Assembly: GCF_036711975.1 (NCBI RefSeq)
Contig: NC_091967.1
Span: 8,246,001 to 8,310,000 of the forward strand
DNA length: 64,000 nt
Source of the DNA: Onthophagus taurus
Taxonomy: Eukaryota; Arthropoda; Insecta; Coleoptera; Scarabaeidae
Reading direction: 5' to 3'
Part shown: positions 12,401 through 23,400 of the stretch, one piece after another
Layout: each line of letters opens with the position of its first letter
How positions within the stretch are numbered: the first letter of the stretch is position 1
Notes under the pieces: generated by a model
Seen by the model: only the letters and a program-made list of their open reading frames with translations
What the model was told of the DNA's origin: nothing
Database searches by the model: none
Program-made: the position numbers and the translations under genes

Positions 12401-13170
12401 ACATCTCGAACGGCTTCAATCGTACGTTTATCTTCATCACTCGGTAAACATTCCATATACAAATAATGCAAAATTGTGTTAATAACTGGCTCTTCAATCC
12501 CAGTAAATGGAGAAGGATCACTTTCCCATAATATATCAGGAGCGAGAAGTTGTAAAATGCACAAATGAACCTCAAACTACCCACAAAATAAATTATAACC
12601 TCAAAAATATTTTTTTTAAAGATACCTTCTTATTATTAGAAGCAGTGATTGTTAAATCGGAGAAGTATCCTTCATCTAAAGCTTTCATTAGTACAAAGGG
12701 TAACATCATATACTTCTCAGGGGGCTCATTTTCAATTCTGTTACATTGCATGATGCACCAACCTTCACATCGTAATATCATCATATCTATTGGAATACAC
12801 GGTTCCACATTAAATTCAATAACATGACCCGCATAGGCTCCAAATCTTAATATGCTGTAATCTACTTCATAAGTATCACACCAAAACAGCGGGATGCTTT
12901 TTAATTCATCGGAAACGGTCCAAATAACATCACCGGTACGATCTAACCTAAATCGAACACTAAAATATAAATCAAAATAGAAAAGAAATATTTATTAAAT
13001 CGAAATAAAAACCCTTCGAGTCCCGATTGTATTTCAGGGGCGTTAATATGTCCGTATGTAACCACCTTAAAAAAAATAAATTTTATGGCTTGGGTTGAGG
13101 TTAATTCTTTTTAGGGTTTTATTTAATGGTGACTTACCTCCCAATCGCCTACGAAGGAGTTGGTATTCAT
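9436..13170 (-). CDS. BTB/POZ-domain protein, 838 residues, unidentified family
   Basis: Twelve exons read in phase: 13138-13170, 13013-13065, 12626-12959, 12171-12576, 11901-12112, 11020-11249, 10777-10957, 10560-10724, 10242-10507, 9943-10189, 9687-9878, 9436-9633. The start MNTNSFVGDWE is taken from the first exon. A clear BTB fold spans about residues 565-690: a strand, an insertion, then VIIPAHRAIVASRCEWFKK, followed by a YLYSGIL segment and helices like a BACK start. A more divergent BTB-like stretch occurs at about 130-190 (DLTITASNN, FEVHLCILQLLAPDILW, LHYLYM). Between them are long alpha-helical segments without a domain I know. The tail is acidic with a run of Ser/Glu/Asp. Two BTB copies suggest an adaptor for a Cullin-3 ligase, but that is inference. 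Two donors (exons 6 and 8) are weak. Confidence 0.75.
11311..11888. repeat. long foldback (inverted-repeat) element in a BTB gene intron
   Basis: The left arm (about 11311-11495) and right arm (about 11722-11888) are near-perfect reverse complements. Shared blocks include GTCACTTTGACAGC, the ATATTATTATTAATATC block and GATAATGGATTAC. A spacer of about 225 bp has no matching arm. It sits entirely inside the intron between the exons at 11901-12112 and 11020-11249. This is a MITE-like foldback element; its ends and any target duplication are not clear. Confidence 0.8.
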
Positions 13171-14367
13171 CTTCTAAATACGTTAATATTAATGTTTTCG
13201 TATTTATTGGGAGAATAATTTGAAAACTAATTTGATTGGGTACATAACCTATAAATTTTGACGTTTGTTTTCTGTCAATTTAGATGACTAAAAAGTAACG
13301 AAATAATTATAATATATCTCATGTACTTATTAATGATTGAGATGAAGATTATTAATAATTATTTAATATAAATAATAAATATATATTTGAAAATTAATTT
13401 TTTATATTTCAAAACGTTCGGCACAGATGGCACCACTAGAGTTTTGCTATTTTAACATGTACGGAGGATTCAAAAAAGTTTTGGTACAATGTTAAATGTA
13501 TAATGATTAAAAAAAGACAAATATTTTTTCACATCAAGTTTATTTATAAGTAAAACCTTTAAAACAGCTGTATAGACATAGAGATGATTTTAAATTTTAC
13601 AAAACAAAAAGTTCGATTCATTTAAAATGAAAAATCGTGGAGATTATGATACAAAAGGCACTCCAATGTTGAACTCAACCTTATTAGAATTATTTTCAAC
13701 ATTACACGACCGTTATTTAACAATTTATTAAACAATCAACCCGATCACAATCGAACGAAACAAGTTTGGAGCTCCATCGAAAATTCTACAACCTACTCAT
13801 CAAGTAAAATGTAAAAATTAACGACTCTTTTTTTATTATCTTTAGTAATAATAGTGTAATTACGTTATTTACAAGATCACGTAAAACATTTCAAAAGCTC
13901 AACTATATGAGTATAATACTATTCGTTAAGGTTAAGGTGTATAGTTATATAAAGATAAATGTTAGTATCTTGATTTGAAAAGGTTTTGTATAAGTAAAAT
14001 TTAATTTTAGAAACGAAACAAATCTTTAAATTAATTGACCTTTTTTTTTCATTTAAAATAGCACCTTTTCAAATTAAGATTGTAAATCGCTCGGAAACCA
14101 CGGATATGTTAAGAGCTACTACATTTTATTTTTAAATATAATAGTATTTATATATGTTATGTTATCGTTCATTTTTTTTTATTGTCAGTTATGAAAAAAC
14201 AGCCTTGCGTGACGTTTTGTTATTATTATTATTATCATTTTAACTTTTAAATTGTAAAATTTGCCATTTAAAAAAATAACCCATCAAATATTAACCCTAC
14301 TATCCTTCGCTAGGAGTATGTAACTGTCTCATATGATGTATATAAACACTTCACGGAAGAAAATATA
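13171..14367. other. intergenic, upstream of the BTB gene
   Basis: Contains the promoter region of the minus-strand BTB gene (just above 13170). From about 13400 on there is AT-rich DNA with no coding frame. Confidence 0.4.
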
Positions 14368-14683
14368 TACAGGGTGATTCTCAACCTATACACATAAACT
14401 TGGGGTTTTATTCCTCATGACAAATAATGACTAATTGGTGATAAACCATTGCAACTGTTGTTTAAGTACGCTTGTGTCATTTAAATGGTGTAATAACTTT
14501 AAAGCTTATAAAAATTATGACGTACAATATGGCTAACGAAGAATTTATGGACATGGTACTGGCATACTTAGACTGGCCTAAGTACTAGGATGTTGTTTTT
14601 AAGTTATGACGTCATCAACAAATTAATTTACTATTGCTAAGCGTTTTATTCAAATTTAGTCCATGATTTTGCCGCACCCTGTA
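14368..14683. mobile_element. MITE-like element with TACAGGGTG ends
   Basis: About 316 bp bounded by TACAGGGTG at 14368-14376 and its reverse complement CACCCTGTA at 14675-14683. It has no coding capacity. The same terminus recurs in the window near 20013, 22360, 51117 and 63853, so it marks a repeat family. Confidence 0.6.
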
Positions 14684-15299
14684 TGTAAAGATTATGAGCT
14701 AAATAACTACTTGGCAGGTTTAGACAGTTTACTGTCCGTAAAACGAACTAGAGGTGCAAATAAAACTATAGTTTCGCAATAATCAATAATAAAAAAAACT
14801 TTAAACTTTTGGGGGTTATTTTTTTGTGGGCAAATATACAAGATATAACATTCTTAAAAATTAATTTAAAATAGATTTTTTTGATTAATACTAATTTTTA
14901 ATATATCAAGTCGGGGTAGCGACTCTTAAATGCCTAGATAAAAGGTTATTTTTTATAAAAGTATACACAGTTATAGAGAACGCTTATTTAATTATTTTTT
15001 TTTTAATTACGCCTAAGTTTTATTATCTTGTTTGATATTTATTGTCGATTTGTGCACAATATATCAAAAAAATTGTTATCAAACAGGCATTAACCTATAA
15101 AAAATCGTCTTTCTTTCATTCAAATTTTTTTTCGTTTTGATATACATATTTGTATACAGTGTTAATGTCTGCGCAACAATTTTTTCTTTAAATACGTAAA
15201 ATTTACGTTTCCTTAGATTAAAAATGTACTTTTCTAATTAATGAAAGTACTTATTCTTAGTGTCCGATCGATACTCATGTTTAGACCGAAATCCTAACA
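14684..15299. other. AT-rich non-coding DNA
   Basis: No coding frame, RNA gene or clear repeat recognised. Confidence 0.4.
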
Positions 15300-15610
15300 G
15301 AAGTAAACCATGGCGTTGCCAAAAAAAGTGCAAAGTTGAAGGTCATCCAGAGAGCAAATCAACGAGCTTTGCTTGGTATCAGCTTAACAGCTAGAATCAG
15401 AAATGAATATCCAACGGAAAAGTGGCATCATGCAGCCAGACAAGACCACGCTTGATGGATAGACGCCATAAACAGAATTGCGGGAAGTAGATGATTTAAG
15501 GTGGCCCAGGGCAAACGAACAGACACATATGAAAGAGGAGTGGACAACCAATGAGTGCAGAGAGGGAGCGAGAGATTCTTATAACAGCGCTGGTTTACAT
15601 TTATTAGCAT
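15300..15610 (+). pseudogene. LINE reverse-transcriptase C-terminal fragment
   Basis: The plus strand reads QRANQRALLGISLTARIRN, typical of the region after the reverse-transcriptase domain of insect RTE/Jockey-like elements (an RAMERAMLGVSLRDRIRNEEIR-like block). Degraded tail sequence up to about 15560 resembles the segment re-found inverted at 22040-22150. Stops interrupt it; no element end is defined. Confidence 0.6.
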
Positions 15611-16459
15611 GAAGCAAACTTTTCTGATTTTTGATCTATCTATGTGGAAACTTGCTCATGTTGAACTTGTTCCCAAGTTAAATTCCTGCTTTGTCTTGTT
15701 AAATCTCGTCTTAATCATCTCTGTTGTGTCAAAATAATAACATAGAACGTGTAAATGATTAAACTGGGAAAAGAAAACCAACCCGTACACATCATTTGAT
15801 TGGAGCTCAGAACTGTTTAGAACAGGGAGAGTTCTGCAAGAGGATGAGAGAGACCTATGTTCAGAAGTGTACGATCACAAATTGAGGAAGAAGTGAAGAA
15901 GAAGAGTTTGATGGCTAAAGAGGGAAACAATTTTGACAGAAAAATAACAATGTATTTGTAAAAAGTACTTACTTTAATGATAAATATACGTTTTATTTTC
16001 ATGGATTTGTAAATATAACTACAGATATTGGAATGGCGAAAACCGTCAGCTGATTATAGAAAGTATCCTGAAAAAATTCAGGGATTGTTTATCAATGGAA
16101 ATCTAAATAGCGAATCCTATTTGGATATGTTGGAAATACTATTAAATTACTAATTGCTAAAGTTCTCAAAAATCAATTAGATGTAGAAGGAACTTTCCTA
16201 CTTGAACCATATTTTCAACAAAATGTAGCTTCTTCTGACTAGACTTTGACTCTTCTGAACATCATGAGCACTAAGGAACCTTCCTGGTCGAGATCTGTTT
16301 TGAGAAACCTGTTGAAGGCCATTCTTAAATTGTTTGCGAAGACGGAAAATTTCAAAAAGGGGGTGAACCTGATTTGCTGAAAATGCAGAAGAATAATCTT
16401 GCTAATAATTAAACGATGGTAAAAGATATATGGTAACAGCACGTAAGTTACCTCAACAG
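15611..16459. other. non-coding, probably repeat-derived
   Basis: No credible coding frame. It lies between two LINE fragments and may be more decayed element sequence. Confidence 0.35.
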
Positions 16460-16925
16460 GGAGCTGTAAATATACAGATTGGAGGTAACAACCTTAGATT
16501 GGTGAATCAGTTTATATATCTAGGCTCCATCATAAATCAAAGTAAAAACATCGATAACGATAAAAGCCCGAATACTAGCTAGCAGGTAATAGAGCAGCTT
16601 TTGCAATGGGCAAACTACTACGTTCCAAACTTCTAACAAGCACCTTGTTTTAACACCCTGTAGTGAGGTATAAATCTGATACATGGGCGCTCAATAAAAT
16701 TCACCAAAAGTTGTTAAACAGGTTTAAACTTTGAGAAAATAGAACTACAGGAAGGACCAGAACTATCAACGTGGATTAAAGCCCAATGATTGAGGTGCGA
16801 CACGTGTGTAGAATGCCACACAATGAGATCAAGAAGACGGCCAAAAGGACGATGGATGTACAATGTTAGAGAGGATTTGAGCACCCTGCAGGTGCAGAAT
16901 TACAATTTAGCCCAAATCGAGACTA
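16460..16925 (+). pseudogene. second LINE reverse-transcriptase fragment
   Basis: Plus-strand frames contain NLRLVNQFIYLGSIIN (the conserved F-x-YLGS block after the catalytic core) near 16490-16545, a VKTYGCEVW-like block in altered form near 16660-16690, and an R-x-PKGRW block near 16835. Frameshifts and stops show it is inactive. It is a different copy from the one at 635-1390. Confidence 0.65.
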
Positions 16926-17452
16926 TAATGGGCTGTAGTGCAATAGTGTGTTATGAATTTATTCGAAATCCCAATTTTAAGAAAGACATCGAAATATCGA
17001 TCGGACACTACGTTATTACCACCCAAATAGTTTTTCTATTGACTTAATAATAATTGATTTGACCATCTTTATTCATTTTCGATTTAATCTCGTCAAAAGA
17101 CAAAACGCCGATCACTTTTCAACTATACGTTAGAATTATACATATATTTAATAAAAAAGATTTCTTTTATATAAAAAATGACGTAAATACGCCCCGTAAT
17201 AAACCCGCCCCATAATATAACCATGCCCAAGTAACTATATTTTTAATATCGATTAATTATTTAATTAATAATTAACATTGTGATATGGACTGACTCCTTT
17301 TTTAATTTTCATTTCATTTTGTTGCATATTCTTTATTATTGTATATTATTATTGTCATCGTTACCATTTCATTTTTTTTTCGCTCTTCAAAAATATTATT
17401 CTCTTTCAATCTAATTTACCCCATCTTTTTGTCCGTCGGCTTCGCTTGTATG
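16926..17452. other. 3' flank of Skeletor
   Basis: AT-rich DNA with no coding frame. It probably carries the 3' untranslated region of the minus-strand gene whose stop codon is at 17453-17455. Confidence 0.4.
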
Positions 17453-20400
17453 TTAGAAAATTCGCGAGTTATATGGCGCCGTTAAAGCAGACAGAGTTAT
17501 TAAAATTAAATAATTGTAGGGTAAATGAACTGATGTTGAACTTGCGTCTACCACATTTATTTTCCATCCCATATTAAAATGAACATAGCACTACAACAAC
17601 AAAATTTATATGTTATGTAAAAAAATGATTATAATCATACCTGGTAATAAAGTGTATCGGGTGCTTCAATTGGAACTGTAAAATTTAACATCCCCGGTTC
17701 ACCTTCTTCACAAGTCAATCTTAATGTTTGTTTATAATCTTCGAATTTATCGAATTCTTCGGCTCTATCAACGGTAATATGAGCATATTCACAATACCTT
17801 CCTGTCGCAGTGGGGTAAGGATGTCCTTGTTGGTCGAAATCAACTCCTGCATATAATTTTTCTTTCCTTTGTTGCGAAGGTAATTTTTGCCCATAACCGC
17901 CTTCCGGGGAAGATGTTATATAAAACGGATGATAACGAGCTTTATTCGTTGAATCATCACCGCCCTCGACGATAAAAGTGTAAGTTTTTCCCCTAACCAA
18001 AGTTAATTCCGGTATAAGTAACCCATCAATGTACCAGGAAATACCCCACGATGGTAACCCCGTAATCGCAGAGTAACCTTTCTTACCACCAGTAGGTCCA
18101 ATTTTTGCATAAAACGTTGATCTATCCGAAATTTTATTCATGTCGAATGGTTTGGTTTTATTTTCATCTAATATATCGTAAATGCTGGGACACGCTTCGT
18201 AAACTTGACTGAAATCGATTTTTACATCTTCCATTGTTTTATCATTTGGATCATGAGCATTTGCTTCGCCTTTTGAATTTAATCGTCCAATTGCTGCGAT
18301 AACACTTACGTTTCCACGGCTTGGAATCGCTCGGTCATTAACCGCTTCGTTCGTTTGTAAAGGTTTCGTGTAAGTTATCGAGGTGACACCATCGCTTTTT
18401 TCGCCGGAAATAAAAACGACATCATTTCGACCCCCGATTACCTCATCCGGACAAACACCTGTTTTTCCATCACATTGCGCAGTTGTTGACATGTAATAAT
18501 CAACGGCTTTAAACATTTCATCATGGGTGTCGTAAAAAACAACAGTTACATCACCACCAATCTATTAAAAAGGTAAAATTAGGGAAAAAATCGAAAATTT
18601 TTTTATTATGTTACCATTTTTGAATGATGTTGATCACCGGATAATCCAAAAGCTACATATTGGTCGTCTTCTATTCTCGCATCTAAAGTAACCTTGATTT
18701 TGTCTTCTAATAAGGTCCAACGAACTTGGAGGCGTTTATCCAAAAATTGGCGACAATTCGATGTTGATCTGGTTGGCCCAAGAGTTGGAACGGTCTTTTA
18801 AAGGATAAAAAAATTATAATATAACCTTAAATGATAATAAATCTTGAAATTTTTGTGTTAAATTTTGTACTTACCGGGTTGTACCACCAAGGAGGCTTTA
18901 TTTAATTATTAATTTAGTTACTTATTAATAAATAAATTAATTAAATTTTTTTTAATACTCACCGATATTTTAGTTTGATTCAAGGCTGGTGGAACATCAA
19001 GATCTTTCGGTATCATAACGTGCCCAAAATTTTGCGTATATTGAATACACCAAATACAAAACCAATCGATATCATAAACGGTTAAAGAACCAGGAAGTTG
19101 TATCTCGATATCTTCGCCTTGATAAGCTCTTAATGGTTCTAAACTTTTTAGTTCGTTCGGTACTTTAATGCCCATTCGATGCGGTTCGGAGCCGTTTCCA
19201 ACCCAAAAATAAGCCGCGGGACCAGCGCCATCATAATGGAGGTTTGGGATATAAAAGGTTTTCGCGTCTAGAATGCTGATATTATCCGAACGTAAACCGT
19301 GAGCAAAACGTTTAAATTCAGGGAGGATTCGAACTTTTGGTATGTCGAGGTCTTGAGGAATAAAAACTTCACCAAAATTAATCTGCAAAAATAATCATTA
19401 TTAATAACACTTTTATAAAATCTTACTCGGGTTATTCTCAAAATTGCTATATTTCGTGTTTATAGATAAAGTCGGGGTATTCCCCGAGTTGTCTATACAA
19501 TGTATAAATTAAGGACAGTTTTAATAAAATTGTTATTCAGCGTTAGACAACTAACACTGGACCTAGAACCAGAAAGTTTCGGGTTAGTCAATCTAGCGCT
19601 GAATAACAACTAAAACTAGAACTAACACTAGCACTAGAACTAACACTAGACCTAGAACTAGCAACTTTCGGGTTTAGCCGTGCGTCTCTTAAGACGGCTA
19701 AACCTGAATGTTGCTAGTTCTAGTGACAGTTCTAGTTAGCGCTGGTTAGCACTAGAATTAATCTAATTAGTGACGTAATTTATCTTTAGGCACAAATTAT
19801 TCAAATTATTTTTGTCTTTTTGACATTTTGACACTGCGTTGCTATGGAGATGAAAAACTTTCAAAGGTAACTTGATGACGACTAAAATTTTGTTGTGTAA
19901 TTTATAAGAATGATCATCAAAGTTCAATATCTCAAAAATAGTTGAGTTTAGGTTTATGATGTGCTACATGAATTTTGTTTAGAATTTCTAAATGAACCGA
20001 AATATGGAATAATATACAGGGTGTTCCATTAAAGAAATTGAAACTTTGTTTCGTAATAACTTTTTGACTGACCCTGTATATTTAATTTGTCTTTATTGTA
20101 ATAGACTTTAAAAAATACTAAAACTTTTATCTTAACATTTTTCGCTAGTTATCTTACTTTAGGAGATAATCGACTGTTTCCATACATATCAGCGACCCTG
20201 TATAATCATTTTAGCACACTCCGTTATTTGAAAAGATCCACTTTCAACTTCACGAAGGTATTGTAAAACACAGTTTTCGAATGCTATTCCTCTCTCACCT
20301 TCTTTTTTGTTGTAAATAATTTTAACTTTATCAAGTAATGCAATCTAATGGCTTAATTAGAATAAAACGAACCCTAACCATACTATAACTATGGACTTGA

Positions 20401-23400
20401 GGAGAAATGTCAGATAACGCAGCACAAGATCACAACAAATTGTCTAACTAGCACCTTTTTACAAAAAAGTGACTATGATTTAATTGTCGATGGTAATTGT
20501 GTCAAAATCAAGACAAACGAGTGAAGTGGAGTTTTTAATTTTGTTTTGGAATTTTTTTATTCATTACTTTTCAAGCACATCAAAAAGTCCACTTAAGCTA
20601 AATTAAGAATCATCTCACCCTAGTAACGAAACCGGAAACCCCTTGATAAAAAAGAGAAAAGGGAAACGAAAAAGCTAAATGACATACTCAATCAAAACCA
20701 TTGGATTGAAAAATTCAAAGAATCTTTGATTCACTCTCTCTCTCTCTCACACACATTTTCTCCCATTCATTTCTAATTATAACTCCGCCTTTAATTTTAC
20801 TTAACAACTTTAATACGAATTTATATTATAAGTAGCTATATTTGTATAATTACTTTTTTTTTGTTGATGCATATTATTATAAATACAATAATTTTACAGT
20901 GGCCATTTTGGAGTCGACGTCGCGACGCAGGTCAATATTCGGCAACTTGGGGTCCCATTGGCGGGGGCGGCGACCGTAGAGGAGGCGCATCCCCAATTTG
21001 CGAATGGTCGGTATGGTAGGTGGGTGGCGGAGGCGCGGGAATGAAACTCTTTGGAAATGAAAATTTTGTGCGCGTTCTCTAGCGCGTTTATCGACGTTTT
21101 ATTACAAGTTTTATTGGGCGTAAGTACCTTTTGATTTCTCATTTTAAAACATTTTCAAAAACTCCAAAAGAGCTATTAACATTCACAGATCACAAATAAA
21201 ATAACAAAATTTTCCCCATTTCATTAATTAAATGGTATAATTAAAATATACTTTGATGATATGCAACCAATTTGACAAATACAATATTTGACGTTTAAAT
21301 GTCATTATTTGACATTTGTTAAATATTTTTTTAAATATTAGTATTGCAAATTTAAATCTTTATAAGCCTAATTAAAGCTATTATTTGGTGTACTCCTGTA
21401 TACAACGTTAAAAATGAGGGGGTGGTTAGAATTGTATTTTATGAATTTTTTTTTGAATTGGGTCCGGACGGTAATAAACCCGGCCGAGTTTATGCCATTT
21501 AAACCTTTTGATCGGGAAGAACGGCGCGTGCCGGTAGGAAAGGGGGTGACGCCTCGGGGCGCCTTCATTCCAGTTATACTTCACGGAGTGATGATTCCAT
21601 TTGTTAAGGGGGTTTGCCGCCGGAACGGACCCGTTTCGATACGGTTTTACGCCGACCCTTCTTCTCTTACACTCTACTACATCACTGCTGACTCAGGATT
21701 TTATATAAAAAGAGTTTAAGAAAATTCGTTTAAAGGAAACGAAAAGTAATAAAATTTCTAACCTTAATACTTGAGGTTAAAATCAACAAAAAATTTTCGA
21801 TAAAATTCATTTCCTTCATAGCCTTTAATATAACAAGTATCTAAAATTTCGTTTAAACTGATGCAACAGTTCTCCACATATCTTGCTTATCGATCAGCAT
21901 ATTTTGATCGTCTACAACGCATTTTGACTTCTCTTGTATTATCTTGTGCCTGACGCTTGGTTGATTCGTCGTGTGGTAACTTGTCTATCATGTTATAGAA
22001 AACCGCTACTGATCTTTTGATTGACTTTTGATAATATATGTTTATCTCTCTTCTTCAGCCATCAGTTGTCCACTCCTAGACGAAGCCCTGTTTCATGTTT
22101 CCATGTTCCTCTGTTCTGGATCACCTCAAATCATCTACTTCCCTTAATTCTCATCTCTTGGACGGAGCACGTCAGCAATGATGAGGTGCTAAGAAGGATG
22201 GGAACTAACAGAAAACTCTTAAATATGGTAAAAACCACCCATCTTTTGATTGACTTTTGATAATATATATTTAGAGCAACTCGTCACCATGCATCACTGT
22301 TCGCTGTGGTTGAAGTCCCTTTTTTCTGTTAATACCAAATTTAATATGCGCTTAATATACAGGGTTTTTGCTATGTCTAGAAACGGTTGGTTATTTCCTG
22401 AAGTAAGATAGCTAGCGAAAATGTTAACAAATTAAGTATACAGGGTCAGTCAAAAAGTTCATCTCGAAGTTCTTAATTAAATTCATATAGCACATCATAA
22501 CCTAAACTTAACCGTTTTTGCGATATTGTATATTACTTTAATCTCTAAGTTTATAAACTTACGGTAAATCTTCTACACCAAACCGATAGCCATTTGATAT
22601 CTTTAATTCTGATTCCAACCGGAAGTCGTAATATAAGATCGCTGTTACTAAATTCACCGAGAGGTGGTGATTCCCTGAAAAAAAAAATTTAAATAAAAAG
22701 GTGTTGCTTTAGAAACAGAGGAAAAATAATAAAAATAAATGTCTCGGATTAGTGTCGAGTTGTCGACGGGGGTTTCTTTCTAAATGTTTTTATCTCGAAG
22801 GAACAGCGAAGGCGATTACCGGATATCCCCGTGGAAAACAGGGGAAAGAGATTTTCTTATTTTCCTTTTATTCTTAATGGATCTATAGCGTGAAACATTA
22901 AAAAAAAAGTAGAAATAAAAATTAAAACCGTTTTTCACGCTTTATCGATTTTCTCGCTCGCTATTCCTCTCTTTCTCAGTTTTCGGAAGAAGAGACGCAT
23001 ATACAAAAGCACGCCAAATCAATCTCAACGCCAAAGCTCCTTGTGCTTCCGATCTAAGTGGAAGACGTCATTGTTTTTGTCACGGTCTGTTTCTCAGTTT
23101 GAAGGCCCCCTTTTATCCAACAAACCGTTTCTATTAACCAAAAGCGTATTGTGTAACATTTTAAGAAGATTAATTTACTTTCGTTTTACTATTACAATTA
23201 AATTAAACGTTTATAATTACAACAAGGAAAAGACTTAACAAAAAAAGACTTATTTAAATTTCATTTAATTTAAGTTCCGTTTACATAATTTTAATGATGT
23301 TCACTCATTTCCGCTTTGAGACTTAATAATGATTCCAATTCAACAAACAGCAGATAACCGGTCAAAAAAGGGGGCGACGACGACGAATTTAAATGGAAAT

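Noticed and set aside
12507-12827. Plus-strand 106-codon open frame
   Set aside because: It is the shadow of two BTB-gene exons and the intron between them; the minus strand has a clear domain.
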